A stretch of 64,000 nucleotides of DNA from Penicillium oxalicum (taxonomy: Eukaryota; Ascomycota; Eurotiomycetes; Eurotiales; Aspergillaceae), in the NCBI RefSeq assembly GCF_001723175.1, contig NC_064655.1, forward strand, positions 372,001 through 436,000. Direction: 5' to 3'. The stretch's first letter is position 1, and each line of letters begins with the position of its first letter. Shown in pieces: positions 35,524 through 48,934 of this stretch. Under the pieces are notes generated by a model. It worked only from the letters and a program-made list of their open reading frames with translations, ran no database searches and was not told the DNA's origin. A program made the translations under genes and the position numbers.

Positions 35524-37107
35524 GGTGGGTAAATCGATGGTGAAAGAGCTGAGAAAGGTCAGAGGAGGTTGTTGGTCAAGAGAGGAGAGGAAATCAGTGG
35601 AATTGCACAGTTGCAGGTTGACCCAGGGAACAGCTTCTTCCTTTTATGTCTATTCAGCCAAGTGGGCCTGAAGGGTTAACCCGGTGGGCGACCTTTCGGG
35701 TAGTCCAGCTGTTCAATAATGTCGCAACCAAGAACGTCGTTATCTTCATCGAGGGGAACCGGCGCTACACATCCAAGTTGCATCCGATCAGGGCAGATTG
35801 ATGATGCCATCGGCTTGAACTAATTTCATGGCTCCGGATTCACGGATGTCCCCGGATTGATCTAGGATGAATAATCAGCGTGCGTGCCCACCAGGTCGTG
35901 GAGCACATCGACCCACAGCCCTTGAGACGGTGGCTACAACCTTAAACAAAATATGCTCTTGAGCCCATAAACTAGCGATATGGCACATTAGCTGTTCTCT
36001 CTGAACACCAGGCACCCGGCCTTGATACATCTCAAGAACTCGATTACAGATGATGAAGGGCATCGCCTTATGCAGAGATTCCACGGATACGACCAAGAAT
36101 TGCACCTCGTCCGAACAGATGTTCAGTTAATTGCATTGAGTTCTTCTTGAGTGTATCAATCGGAGACTTTCTTGCCAGGTCGGAACAACCCCATCCTCGG
36201 AGAAAACTCAAGATAACACCAAAGGGGCATGGCTGGGTGGATCACCGTCATGGTCATAATAAGAATCCTGATTCCCAGAGGCAGCTGAAAATAGTGGACT
36301 CTTGTCGGCCAGGATGAGGCCTCCGACTCGGATGACGTTTTGTTGACGAACGGAGCCCTCTACTAAGCTTCTCTCTATTTCTCGCGAGCCACGAGTCAAG
36401 CATTCAATCCATCATTGGTTAGCCTCTGAATTCACGTCTCAGTCACTTCAGGCCCTCGAAGCCGAGGGTAGAATGTAAGCAATTCATCTTGAGTGTTCTC
36501 TGATGCTTGTGTGTTGCCACGTGAAAGAGTCGGGCTTGCGCCTGAAATATTTTTCTCTGGGAAGCAAGACCACCCAAATCGATGACCTCATAGTTCACTT
36601 TTCCGTTCAAACCACGCCGGCAAGAAGCAAGTCACGTGCAACCGACACGATCACATGGGCCTGGAAATCCCATTCACGTCCACCGCCCTTCATAGCGGGG
36701 TTCAGGCCGCCCATTCTGCCCACCACGCGTAAAAGCGGTGTATCTTGACTTGCCGGGCTGAATGGATGGCGTGCTATCCAATCGAAAAGAGGCACCTAGT
36801 CTTAACGGCTAAAGAAAAGTTTGTTTGCGTGTAAGCGGGTTTGAGAGGAAAAACTCTTCGGTATCCGATTATTTTGTGATTTTGCTTTAATTGCCTATCG
36901 CTCTTTGACACGCGCGCAATCTGACCCTCGTCCCGAAAAAGGCCCGATACCAACCTGAGCAGACGGCAAAGTAAGGTTCCCAATCGAATCTGTGGTAGAT
37001 ATACTGTCCCACTGCAGCTGGCCTGTACCAAGTAAGGTCGAGACTATCGGTTGCCCGATCGTTGTCAACTATCACTCGAAATCTCTACAATTCACAGCAC
37101 CAACGGG
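35524..37107. other. Intergenic interval of 1.6 kb
   Basis: A divergent interval holding the promoters of the alcohol dehydrogenase (minus) and the Dal5-type transporter (plus). No supported gene. Confidence 0.5.
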
Positions 37108-38948
37108 ATGATACAATTCCCGCACCTGAGCAATGGCGAGAATTCGCAGCATGTTTTTGATAAAGATGCTGCGCGGACGGTGGTCAGCGATGTGGCCCAG
37201 GAGATCGATCCGGTCGTTGAGAAACGGGTGGTGAGAAAGATAGACTGGTACTTCATGCCGGCAATGCTGATTGGTAGGTCACAATTTGACATGTCATGGC
37301 GATCCAAGTCATCGACGTTCACCTTCTAATCAGTGAAGCTGTTTCCTAGGCTATGGTATGGTGTATTATGATAAGGTGTGTAGGTCTTGTTCGCATAGAA
37401 ACGAAAGGTCAAGCTGGAAAGTACCAACTGAGTGTGTCCATATAGGCAATTCTGGGGAGCGCTGCATTATTTGGCATGACGACGGACTTGTCCTTGAAGA
37501 TTGTGGATAAGTCGACCTCCCCGCCAACGGTCGACACCTCGCGTCTGAGCTGGGCTACCTCCATTTTCTATTTTGGGATGCTCGCCGGGCTTTATCCAAT
37601 GACCTTCATCCTTCAGAGATTCAACATGCGCAGCGTCTTAGGCCCCGTAGTTCTTGTGTGGGCTATTGTATGTGCAGCCACCGCGGGCGTCACCTCTTGG
37701 AAGGGCTTGTTCGTTCAGCGATTCTTTCTGGGTGAGTCAACTTCTGCGATAATTTGACGAATGGATTTCATTCTAAGGACTCGGAATAGGTTTTATTGAG
37801 AGTGTGATTCCAACAGGGTTTGTGTCCATTGTCAGTGGCTACTACACCCAAGAAGAGCAAGCTCTTCGCCAAGCTTGGTGGTTCTCGGGGACTGGATGGT
37901 TCACCATAATCGGTGGCGCTTTGAACTATGCGTTTGGTCAAATAACCTCCGGGTCCTTGGCTAGATGGCAATACATATATATACTAGCCGGTGCTTTGAC
38001 CTTTCTATTTGGGTTGTGGTGTTGCACGCTGCCCAATTCACCCGTCTCGGCATGGTTCTTGAGCCCAGAAGAGCGCATCGTGGCCGTCGAGCGATTACGA
38101 AAAGGTCAAACGGGTGTTCGATGCCAAAAGATCAAGGGTGACCAGATCAAGGAATGCCTGACCGATGTGAAGCTGTACCTGGTGGCTCTTATGATGGCCT
38201 CGGCGTAAGTCTCTCCTCGATTATTATCAGTCTCTCCGCCCAGTCTGACAAATTCTTGCGCAATCAGATATACTATCAATGGCGCCATCTCTGGCTTCGG
38301 ACCCCTGATCGTTTCCACCTTTGGATACAACACACTGGACTCCATCTTGTTCCAGTTCCCCGTGGGCGCAATCTGCGTGATATTTATCCCTCTTTGCGGA
38401 TTCATCCCCACCGTTGTGCCCAATTCGCGAATTCCCATGCTCATCGCATGCTGCCTCCCCGTCATTGCTGGCTGTGTGATGATCTGGAAGTCCCAGTGGG
38501 GCTACCATCCTGTCGTTCCCGTCGTCGGCTATGCGCTGACTGGATTCTTTGGACCTGTCGTGAGTTTAATCATCACTGTGGGGGCCAGTAATGTGGCGGG
38601 CGCCACCAAGAAGACCGTTATGGCAGCAACAATCTTCGTGGCATATACTGTGGGAAACATCATCGGACCCCAGCTCGTCAAGAGTGAAACCAAAGATCGT
38701 CATTATCCGGAGTTGTGGACGGGGATGGTCATCTGGTAAGACTCTCTTTTCTGCGTTCGAGCTTGAACCACCAGCTCACATTATCCAGCTACTGTATCGT
38801 CATCGTGACAGCCGCAGTACTTTACGCCATTCTTCTCCGCGAGAACCGTGCTCGAGAATCCATCGAGCTTGACGAAACCCAGCGCGACAAGCTCGCTTTC
38901 GACGACTTGACAGACAAGCAGAACCCGTTCTTCCGATATGTTCTCTGA
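37108..38948 (+). CDS. MFS transporter of the Dal5/allantoate permease (ACS) family
   Basis: Exons 37108..37273, 37350..37375, 37446..37731, 37790..38204, 38268..38735 and 38789..38948 join to 506 residues with all phases closing. The second exon is only 26 nt. The anion:cation symporter family is recognised from VVRKIDWYFMPAMLIGYGMVYYDKA at the N-terminus (here split by two introns), LFGM, GLYPMTFILQRF, ESVIPTGFVSIVSGYYTQEEQALR and WQYIYILAGALTFLFG. The C-terminus ends in KQNPFFRYVL, also usual for the family. It would import an organic anion such as allantoate, nicotinate or another carboxylate; the substrate cannot be assigned. It is convergent with the rhodopsin-like gene. Confidence 0.93.
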
Positions 38949-39216
38949 GGCGGGAGATGCACGAACACTGTATAAGTATGCCACAAAAGCAACATGGGGC
39001 AATCAGACTGTTTATGTACAGTTGTGCGCACATCAGTAAATTAGATGCAATCTTGGCTTTTTTCTAAATTTTATCCGGCATGCATCGGTGGAGATATGGC
39101 TGGAACCTGCATCCCTGATTCCAAGCACAAGAAGCGGCCAGTCTCCATGTGGTCTACCTTGAGGGATCTCTGCAGAACTTCACCCGACAGCGATCTCATT
39201 GCCGCCATTCTAGAAA

Positions 39217-39239
39217 CCCCCCCCCCCCCCCCCCCCCCC
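39217..39239. repeat. Poly(C) run, 23 nt
   Basis: Twenty-three consecutive C on the plus strand in the short interval between the convergent Dal5-type and rhodopsin-like genes. Confidence 0.95.
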
Positions 39240-39304
39240 AAAAACCAAAAAGACTACGGCCCCGAGTGAGCATATTGAGATAATTTGTATGATTAAAGCT
39301 CTAT

Positions 39305-40847
39305 TTACATATGAGAATCTTTCTTGGTACTATGAATGATTGTTTCGTGAACCACCTTGATGCCTCCGCTACTGCTGTTGTGGCTGTGCGCGTCCCAATC
39401 GCCGTCTCCGGCGGTGCAAGTGGGCGGTTGCTGACGCGACGTGGGCAACATCATCTGCTCGTCGCTGATGGTGTTCCAATGAGTGTCACCGGGGATGGAA
39501 AGGGGATGACGGAACTTTTTTCGCTTGGCATAACTATTTTCTCCGGCCTCCGACAGCTGGTAGGCCGGGTAGCTCTCTGAGCCACCCCCTCTGGAGCTCA
39601 GATAGAGACCTGCGCGACGGGCGACGCGGCGGAAGAGGGGATATATCATGGGAACATTGCCGATGACCACAGCGACAAAGGTCTCGCGGCAAGCCCAGCT
39701 ACCCGCTTGCTGAGCTCCATTGGTGCCGGCCTGTGCAGTGGAAGATTAGCTCGTCTGAACCCTGTGACTGTTTCGCGAGGAGACAATGGTCATCCTTACC
39801 GTCAAAATCAACACGCAGCGGAGGATACCCGCCATCATCACAAAGATACCGCCACTGAACAAAATGAGTAACTCGAGCTTTTCGCGCCAGTGAATTCGAG
39901 CTTTGAACAACATCTGTACTCATACGGTCAAAATTTGAGTCATGTACCAAGAGCAGGCCCCTCGGGAGTCGAATCTTTCATACCGGAGCGGGGATGCTGA
40001 TCAAGTAAATATCGGTGGTGACATTGAGCACCACGGTGACATAAATGTCGAGTTTGGAGACGGCAGGCTGACAGAAATCTAAGAGTTGACCCGTCAATGG
40101 TCAGTCACTGAGGTCTTCATATCTTCATTTGTATTGCAAAAAGTGGGGTGGGGGCTTCAAAGGAAACCGACGTCCGGGTCTGTGGTGCTAACTTACTTCC
40201 AGGGTCCGGGTATATCTGCCAATTCTTGTGCATGGGATGACAGCCAAAGAGAATGGAGCACAGGGTTGCAATATAGGTTGTGCCAATCAATGCGTACGCA
40301 ATGAGAATGCGGATCCGCATGTTCACCAAGCCCGATCTAAGGTAATTCCATCAGCACCGTTGCCTCTGAGCGCCGCTCCATCAAGACACTACTCATTGAC
40401 CGGAATGAGTCGACACTTACGTTAAACGAGAGTAGAAAATGGCCATGCATGTTTTCAACAGCCATAGAAGAAGAGTGTATAAGGACCAGCCAGTCACCTG
40501 GACCTTCGACCCGCCCACGCGCAGGTGATATTCCTCGGAATCGGGGGAAAGGGTCCGACGTTGTTCATCGGTCATGGCATTGTTGGCGAGACCTTTGAAC
40601 CATGCCCCCACAGTGTATGCAGCGCCCGTCTCGAGCCCATATACAATCTGCTATTCATCAGCTTGGGTGTTTCAACCTCGTCTCAGAATTGTCGGACAAC
40701 TCCACGTACACACGCCAGGATCATGAGGTAGTCATCAGCCTGGAAGTTTCTCGGCCCAACCATGATCCATCGAGCTACGGTACGCAGGCCGATAATCACA
40801 ATCGCCACTGCCAGTAGAGTAAATGCTTCAGTCACAAAGTCACCCAT
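39305..40847 (-). CDS. Rhodopsin-like (PTH11-type) integral membrane protein
   Basis: Exons 40847..40710, 40650..40421, 40336..40197, 40078..39984, 39913..39800 and 39730..39305 join to 380 residues. The layout is that of the fungal Rhodopsin (DUF3468-type) membrane family: seven hydrophobic segments, RWIMVGPRNFQADDYLMILA after TM1, WSLYTLLLWLLKTCMAIFYSRL in TM3, FGCHPMHKNWQI in the second external loop, then DIYLISIPAPMLF and a soluble C-terminal tail of about 110 residues. The tail is rich in Ser, Gly and charged residues and has SRGGGSESYPAYQL. Such proteins sit in the plasma membrane and are thought to act as sensors; the ligand is unknown. The exon 1 donor was chosen at 40709 because it keeps phase 0. 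Confidence 0.88.
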
Positions 40848-42809
40848 GATGGATCTCTATTGTGTGCGTGCAGTCGCTTGCTCGCTGGAATGCCTCGGGC
40901 ACTCAAAGAAAGTCAACGACCGTGGAGGTGTTCATTCAAGATAAAAAGAAAGACGACGACAACCCGGAGCATTGAAAGGAGAGGCACACCAGGAGTGTGT
41001 CGGAATGATGAATGAAGGACAGGACAGGAACCGAATGTCGGAAAAAAATGATCAACTACCGTGCTGTCGATGTGGCTGTCCCGAGACGTTCTCGACTTGT
41101 CATTGGGACCAGGGCGTAACAAAGAAAGGCCCAGCACGCGCAACGGTTGGTTTATAAATGTCAAAGCTTCAATTCCACCGTCGACACAGGAGAATAGGTC
41201 AAGGATCTTCAAACGGGACTTTGATCCCCTCTCTCTCCCCCTCCAAAATTACCCAATCTTCAAATCGGAAAAGAAAAAGGAGAAAATGGATGAGTCCAAC
41301 TTCTCCAACATACTAGTGGCGCGGCCCACGCATGGTCGAACGGCTGGGAACTGATGGATTACGGCAGAGGCAATGGATCCGTATCAAATGAACTTTTGAG
41401 CATGTTCTGACGTGATCGTCTTGTTCCTCAAATCTAGTCAGGCTAGACAAGACGAGACTGATTGAGACCCGGCTAGCGGCAACGGTTCTGTTCAGAACTT
41501 CATGACATTCGTCCCACCTTCAGGAGGAGGGGATCCATTCTGGCACATGTTGAATGGAGTTCTGACTGTCTCCACCACCCAAAACTGGCCCGATAGCACC
41601 AGTTCCCATCATCCCGGGGAAAATCCTTCAGCTCCATTCTACGGTTGAGGCACCTCCACTTTCCGTACGTAAGTCACTGGAGGTCAAGGTGACAGCGCAG
41701 ACGGGGACAGTCATTGAGATGAAGGACAGACTGGCCGCGACTCCACTGTTCTTCTGTACCTGCGACCGACCGACTTTCCTTTCGCGGAAGAAGCGATCGG
41801 CATGGACCAGGAGGAAATCCTAGGCTATTTTTTTTTTCGTTTGTAGAGTACGTGCCTTTGAGCAGAAAAGATGGGGCCTCATGGAGATCTCCAGTATCAG
41901 AGCGTCAAATCGGGCACGTTGCACGGTGGACCATCAGGCCGATGGACCGGAAAGGCGAGTCTGACCACTCATACATTACTACCAGTGTTGCTCTTTCTCC
42001 CCTTTTCGAGGGAAGAAGGGGAGGGGAGGGACGGACTACGAGTCAGGAAAGCGAGTCTTCTTTGTCCAGAAGGTCTGTTTATCAAATCTGACCAGTCTCT
42101 TTGCGCATCCAAGGTCACACTGGTGGGAGAGACTGACAGGGGATCACTTTCCTCGATCGCCGATCCAGCAGGCATGACTCTTTGTTTCGCAGTGCAGTCA
42201 TGCAACATGGCGTTTGCAATGACGCTGTGCTACAATTTCAGTCCATGCGAGTGCGAGAGATCTGTCAATAATTGATGCGTCTCGAGAAACTTGCCGGGAC
42301 ATCACACTCACTTCTCACTGGTCGGGACCCTTGGATCAAGCCGTGTATCAGTCCACCTTGATCGATTGACCCGGTCCTACATGTGAGTAGCAAAGTACAC
42401 CACGCGTTTTTCATGCATAGCCCTGGCCGAGTCCCTTTTGAAGATGCATGGGCCGCAGATATTACTACATCGAGCCTGAAGATTTGACCATCCAGAGCAG
42501 AAAAGTCAGTCCGGGGGCATGAACAAGGTCTCATCTGCCCAATCCCGTGCACGGCGATGTAATGCGGGTTAGGTGAGCATCTCGCAACGTCGTGCGCCGC
42601 TGAGCCTTGCCTTGTTGGCACGTTCTGGAAATCCTAGACGTTCCTTTTCCAGTGACTCTTCATCCTGTTGTCAGGGACCCAAACGGGGGTCCTTCCTCGA
42701 CAAACGTCGTTCCGAGAGATGGTGCAGATCATGGTGAAAGAAATTCTCCACGTTGGGTGCATGTCAAAATTTACTTCCTTGGACTTGCTGTCGCTCGCTC
42801 TGCCTTTCT

Positions 42810-42911
42810 ACTTCCCTCTCTCTCCCTCTCCCTCTCTCCCTCTCTTGGTCTCCCCCTCTCGCTTTGTCTCCCCCTCTGCCCATCTGACTCTTTCTCTCTC
42901 CCTCCCTCTCA
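42810..42911. repeat. CT-rich low-complexity block
   Basis: About 100 bp of CTC/CTCC/TCTCC units on the plus strand, interrupted. Resembles the pyrimidine blocks of fungal promoters but lies 3.7 kb from the nearest start. Confidence 0.75.
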
Positions 42912-45043
42912 AACTGAGAATAGCCGATGGGCCGCTCGTCAAGCCTGGGCAGGGCGCCGTTGAGCGCCGAGTGGAGTAGCGAGTGGATCTCGAGGGAACC
43001 GACCGTCAAACCCACTCCTCCCGTTCCTCCTAATTAACGAGCGTCGACAGTGCACCAGGATTTCTCGTATCTACTGTAACCGGAAGCATCGTGGCACGTT
43101 TTGGCAGTTCCTCCGCCGTCCTTCTGCATCCGAATTTTACCTCTCCCGTGCTTGTACATCCTCTGATCGATCTTCTACCGAAACGATTGTCTGGACGGCT
43201 GTTTGTCCGCAATCTGTCTCCCTCCCCGCCTTATGATCGCGCATTAAGTGAGGCCAAGCAGGCGAACCATCGGAAATGGCCCCTTGTTGCCGTCGCGCTC
43301 ACCTTGGACCCGATGCCAGCGATGCCAGCGATGACCAATCGATAGGTGGGGGAGAAGGGCCCCCGGGAAGTACGAGGCTACCGGAAGAGATTAGGACCCA
43401 GATTGACTGAAACATTCTCTGCCTTGTCCGGCGGGACCATCAGTCCGGCACGCTACGAGACAGCAGAACGCTGGACATTGTCAAGTGTAGACACGAGAAC
43501 GTAGACTGTGGACTGAAGATGTCAGGCGAAGAGAGGTGTCGGATACGTCTTGGTGGAATCGGCGGACTCGGCCATGCAGTAGTGGATGGCTTCCGGGGTC
43601 GCCACATCAATCACCGCAGCCAGTCTTGAGCTCAGTTTACTCTCTAGGCTAGACTAGGCCTCCATCTATATAGGTCATCAATCAAAAATGGGAGAGTCCA
43701 CGGGAGGATGGATGAACCACAGAACGCATACTCCCGTCTGGAAGGGTCTGCCCGACAGACAGTAGTAATACACGAGTGACCTGATGCCTGAGTTGCCTGA
43801 GCCGAGAACGATATGTATGACTTATGGGTACAGGATCGTCAGGGCGGACGTCGCGGCATGCGGACAGACCAAGCCGATTGGGATGGCTGCTGGGCCCTTT
43901 CGCCAGGGTAGAGTGCGCCTTCATTTGAATCAAACGATCATCCTGGAATCAACCATGACCCGGATCAAGGTTCCGTCACCCAGCTGTCGGACCGACTCAC
44001 TTGCACCTCGCATCTGGAGGAGGCGGCTTGATCCAACGTGCGACAGGTTTTGTGATGGTCGCGAATGTCCCGTGAAGAATCCGCTCTCAGAACGAAGTAC
44101 TCTATTCCCGACATCTTTCCTCTTTCCAAGGTCCCCGAGGCAGGGCCGATTTTTCTTTGTGACCTGTCTCCTGGCTGACTTGCATGAGCACGGATCACAA
44201 GGTAGTGGGCTGCATGCATGGCCTCGGAAGTGGAAAGTCGAAAGAGGACGAACAAAAGTCCGATCCGCCAACTTTGAACCCGAGATGGCAACGCACCTCC
44301 TCCTCCCCGACTCCACCTTCTGAGCTCTGGGCCATACCTTCAGGTCCAAAGTGGAACCGCCCTGCCCACACGTCAAACAACACCGTTGGACCCGTTTGTC
44401 TTTTTTGTTTTTGGTCGGAGCATATCGCCATGCCCGTGCCATCGTGCCAGTGGTCAAATGGACTATAGTGGCGGGGGGAGGGGCCACCCGTTGGCCTCCT
44501 GATGAATGACGCTACTCGTCCAAACTCGCTCTGCCGTGGACCAGACTGAAGCTCAAGGCGCGAGCATCTACACCCCTTGGGCCTTTCCCTCTTCCCCCCA
44601 AATGATGGAATGGGAGTGAATTATCATCGCCTTCCAGGAATTCAAGAAGCTTGAGCAGTGCCGGCGTCGAGGATGTAATTTGTCCCACTGACACATCAAA
44701 AATATCACCAGTCTGAAGCGCAATTCCTTTGGGCCTCCCATCCTCCCCCTTGCACCCGGCGAGGATGGGAGGATGGAATCTGTGTGAGAGGAGATGAAGG
44801 TCCTTGACACGGCCGCGACCACCAAGAGGACTAGTGGTGATCGTCTCATTTTGAAACCTAGGTGTGGCCAGTTTGTGATCTTAAATTAACTTTTTTTGAT
44901 TTCCAATTTTTGTTACCGAGAAGTCCCAGGAGCACGGATTTTCTGGAATTTGAGATTCCAGGATTGTCGTACCTTGTCGCGTGCATTTTCATTTTCCTTT
45001 GACTTTTGGTGCGGAAATCGATGGAGACGAGAAGGCCTCCCCT

Positions 45044-45068
45044 CCCCCCCCCCCCCCCCCCCCCCCCC
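45044..45068. repeat. Poly(C) run, 25 nt
   Basis: Twenty-five consecutive C, intergenic. The flanking bases CCT-CC extend the C-rich block. Confidence 0.95.
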
Positions 45069-46064
45069 GGTACCGCAGTGAGCTCCCCTGGTTCCGCTAC
45101 ACGTCACGCCCAAGAGGCATCGCAACGTTTCCAGCATCTCAGAGCCAAAAAGGGAAAGAGTGATCGGTCAGTGGCTCTTATTATCCTCAGCTCTCGACCG
45201 AGTCAGTGTATCGCCAAATCCAGAAAACCTTGGGCGGGCTTTGCTTTGCCCAATGCGGACGATCAACATCCGCACTTGCCTCCCTTAAGAGCATCGTGTT
45301 CCCCCCGCCAGGTGGCGTTCAAAGAAAATTAGGTTTCCCTTTCATGCTTCCTTTCTAATCTTCTACTCTTGCGTGTTTGACCTTCGAAAAGGAACGACCG
45401 GCATGCTCTCTACTGGGGTCCCCCCCCTTCCCTGAATCCCTGAAATTTCCTCAAGACCCTGAGAACCAGGCGCCCGTGTCGAGCGAGGTCACTCACGAGG
45501 ATGCGGAGCCAAATCATGACTCGTCCTCGCGCGGCCTGTGTTCCACCGACGCTTCAAAAGGAGCCCGTCTGGTCCTGAACCGTGACGCCGTGGACCCTCA
45601 AACCAGGCTGTCGCGAACTGGCCATCCCGAAAATATCAAGGGATACCTCAAAAAGGCAAAAGTCAAACCGTCGGCGGAGAGCCTGAGAGCCGTGCACACC
45701 GTAGAGGACAACCGATGATCCCATCCTTCTCGCAAGACATGCCAGACCCCAATTGCTCGTTGTTGACAGGCCTGGCGGGTCCACTTGGGATTCCTCCACT
45801 CGAGAAAAAAAAAAGCCCATTTGCTTTTCTGGCGGGGGCTCGCAACGGAGCACTAGATTGAAATGCTTTCTCCCGGTTGGCGCAATGGTGGAGACGTTGC
45901 CGTTTGTTCGCTGTGCATCGCGCCGAGGACAGGCGGGTTTCTAGTGCACACGCGCTCAGCTTTAACGACTAGTCTCCTATAGCCTCCTCCTTACGGCACT
46001 GGGACTAAGACCAATTACCAAGTAGTGTAGGCGTGTTGATCAGATGCATAGCCCGTCGGTTACC

Positions 46065-46088
46065 GGGGGGGGGGGGGGGGGGGGGGGG
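46065..46088. repeat. Poly(G) run, 24 nt
   Basis: Twenty-four consecutive G about 475 bp upstream of the flavin monooxygenase start, in its presumed promoter. Confidence 0.95.
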
Positions 46089-46547
46089 TGCCACCCCGAG
46101 AGAACTATAATAAACACCACATCGTCCTGGGAAACTCCAACCTCTCGCCAGATAGTGTGAAGATCTTGAGAGGAAGAGAGAAAAAGAAAAGTGCGGCTAG
46201 TCTTATGTTGCATCACTGAGCGTGTGCAGGTGGTTTGACTCAGGTGACACAGAACAGAGGAGGACGAGGGACCTAGCGCGCAGTGGTCTGGCGACTCTCT
46301 CACTTTCTCTCCCTCTCTCAGTCATCGAGAATTCCGTACTTTTGTTTGGCTACCTCATTCCCCCAACATCTTTCCCTTGCGGATATCGAGCCACTCTCCC
46401 GGCACCACGCGTCAAAAAGCAGTCCCCAGCCTGTCAGTCGGGAAGAGAAGGGGGGAAAAAAACAACACGGCAATTCAGTGTCCACTTGCAAGGCTCGCTT
46501 TTGCTCCCTTCATCCCATCGCCGGCTGAGTGGATGTACACTTGACAA

Positions 46548-48462
46548 ATGGAAAAAAAAAACATGGATAATGTTGACCTCGTCGTTGTGGGTGCAGGTAA
46601 AGTGAACCATCCACCCCTCTTCCCTTCATCAGGTGGGAATCTACCTCCACTGGCCGTTGAAGAATATCGGTCGAGATGGATCAAAAGAGATCTCTGTACG
46701 GGAGCTGACTGTAAAGTTTGATCCCTCAGGATGGAGTGGACTGGCCGCCATCAAGACCTATCGTGAAGTGAATCCCGATAGCAATGTGCTACTCCTCGAG
46801 GCTGCTGGATCGGTCGGTGGCGTCTGGGCCACACATCGACAGTACAAAGGCCTCAAATCCAACAATATGCTGGGAACCTACGAATACAGTGATTTCCCCA
46901 TGGACGAAGCAACCTTTGGAGTCAAGCCAGGAGAGCATATTCCTGGGACGACCATCCAGCGCTACTTGGAGGCCTACGCCCAGCACTTTGGCTTCCAGGA
47001 TCGCATTCGACTGAACCATTGTGTGGAGAGCGCGGAGCACAATCTGGACGGATCGTGGCTGTTGAAGGTCCAGCATGACGGAGCCGTGACCGCGATTCAT
47101 ACCCAGAAGCTGATTGTCGCCACGGGCATCACCTCCCAAGCCTACCTGCCCACGTTTGCCGGTCAGACGGAGTTTGTCGCCCCAATCTTCCACTGTGCGG
47201 ATCTGCGACAGCACGAGTCCCAAGTTTTTCAATCCGGGGAGCGAGTGACTGTCTTTGGAGGCACCAAGTCCGCCTGGGATGCAGCATATGCATGTGCCAC
47301 CTCGGGGATGAAGATCGACTGGGTCATCCGCGAGTCCGGTCATGGGCCCATTTGGATGGCACCCCCCTATGTCACGCCGCTGAAGAAGTGGCTGGAGAAA
47401 CTTGTCACCACCCGTCTCTTGACATGGTTCAGTCCGTGTATCTGGGGGGCCGCCGATGGATATTCGGGGATTCGAGGCTTCTTGCATGGGACCTGGCTTG
47501 GACGAAAGATTGTCGATGCCTTCTGGGCCGTGCTGGCGGACGACGTGGTCCAGCTGAATGGATACGACAAGCATCCGGAGATGAAGAAACTTCGGCCCTG
47601 GATCAGTCCCTTCTGGATCGCGTCCTCTCTCAGCATTCTAAACTACCCGACGAACTTTTTCGATTTGATCAAGGATGGTACCATCAAGGTTCACATTGCC
47701 GACATTGATCACCTTTCTGACCATGCGGTGCATCTGTCCACGGGGGAAGTCTTGACCACGACGGCATTGATTTGCTCAACAGGATGGCGAGCCACGCCCA
47801 ACTTGAAATTCCTCCCCGAAGGCATCGACCGCGAACTGGGATTTCCCTGGAGCGCCGATCCATTGGACCCGCAAATGGTCAAGGCGGCGGATGAAGAGAT
47901 CCTTCGCCGATTCCCACGCTTGCGCGACCAACCTCCGCCCAATCCCAAATACAAGCCTCTCGATAAGACCGCCGAAGCCGCGGTACCCCATCCCTTCCGG
48001 CTTGCGCGCTTCATGGTGCCACTCTCGCAGGTCAGGGACCGGTCGCTCGCCTTCATGGGAATCACGATGACGATCAACACCACCATCATCGCGCAGACGC
48101 AGGCCCTCTGGATTGCGGCCTACTTTGGTGGCCAACTCACTCCGACATCCAGGGAACAGTGTCCCCAGGCTGTGCGGGCGGCATCCGACATCAAGGTTGA
48201 CGATGATGCCGAGCTCAACCTGGCGTGGGAGACTGCGCTGCATTCAGAATTTGGCAAGTACCGTTACCCCGGTGGGTTCGGTCGTCGCAACCCCGATTTC
48301 GTCTTTGATGCCCTCCCTTACATTGACCTGATGCTCACCGATCTGGGGCTGTCAACAACTCGGAAGCAAGGCATGCTTGCTCGATGCTTGAGTCCCTACG
48401 GCCAGGAGGATTATGTGGGACTTGTCGACGAGTGGAAGGGAAAGATGGCCACCAAGGCCTGA
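46548..48462 (+). CDS. FAD-dependent monooxygenase (flavin-binding/Baeyer-Villiger type)
   Basis: Exons 46548..46596 and 46730..48462 join in phase 1 to 593 residues. If the second in-frame ATG at 46563 is used the protein has 588. The intron splits the FAD-binding Rossmann motif exactly at GAG/WSG, giving VVGAGWSGLAAI after splicing. Further features are the acidic end of the second strand (LLLEAAGSVGGVW), a YEYSDFPM segment, TFAGQTEFVAPIFH in the position of the FMO/BVMO fingerprint, an NADPH-type motif VTVFGGTKSAWDAAY, and CSTGWRATPNLKFLP near the ATG motif of the family. It uses NADPH and O2 to oxygenate a small molecule. It lies tail to tail with a CrtC/Diels-Alderase-like gene, so a role in specialised metabolism is likely but inferred. 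Confidence 0.9.
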
Positions 48463-48934
48463 AAAAGGTGGTTTCTGGAGGATTTTTCGTCCAGCGTGTA
48501 CGTTTTTTTTTTTTGGTTGAGTATCCTTATCGGTGTCTTCTTATTCATATTTCTCGTGTCTTTCTATAAGTTACTCTCCCCCAGATACCTCTCAACTTTC
48601 CGAGGAATTATCGTGTCTTGTTTCACTCACTGCATTTTCTGGCACCTGCATCATATCTTCTAGGGTGTTTGATTTTCAGAATAAGATCATTTCTTTTGTT
48701 TTTTTTTGGGAGTGACTCTCGTCTCTCACTCTATCTCTCTGGCAACTACAGACTTAGCGAGGTTGTATCCGATACTGGGGTTCAACTACTCGCTTCCTCA
48801 TGGGATTTGGGAAACCGGCCAACCCTCCATGGCTCGGTCAGATTGATCAACTTCCTTACACCCGGTTCCAACAGGCGCGGGTCAACCGATCTTTAGACGA
48901 CAGCTCGTTGGGACAATTCCTCGCATGGAAAATC
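48463..48934. other. Convergent 3' interval
   Basis: About 470 bp between two convergent stops. T-rich runs (for example at 48506 and 48700) probably belong to the two 3' ends. No gene. Confidence 0.5.

Larger units (their letters stand above)
40848..46547. other. Gene-free interval of 5.7 kb with low-complexity tracts
   Basis: A divergent interval between the rhodopsin-like gene and the flavin monooxygenase. Frames up to 185 codons occur (43930..44487 minus, 43784..44323 plus) but overlap each other antisense, lack recognisable motifs and have skewed composition. A CT-rich block, a 25-nt poly(C) and a 24-nt poly(G) lie here. No RNA gene was recognised. Confidence 0.5.

Noticed and set aside
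34639..35532. 297-codon plus-strand frame opposite the alcohol dehydrogenase
   Set aside because: An antisense shadow: the opposite strand has all zinc and cofactor motifs of a complete dehydrogenase.
43784..44487. Overlapping 179- and 185-codon frames on opposite strands
   Set aside because: They are mirror images in GC-biased DNA; neither has a domain, signal peptide or splice structure.
46789..47574. 261-codon minus-strand frame inside the flavin monooxygenase
   Set aside because: Antisense shadow of the well-supported monooxygenase coding sequence; no motif of its own.
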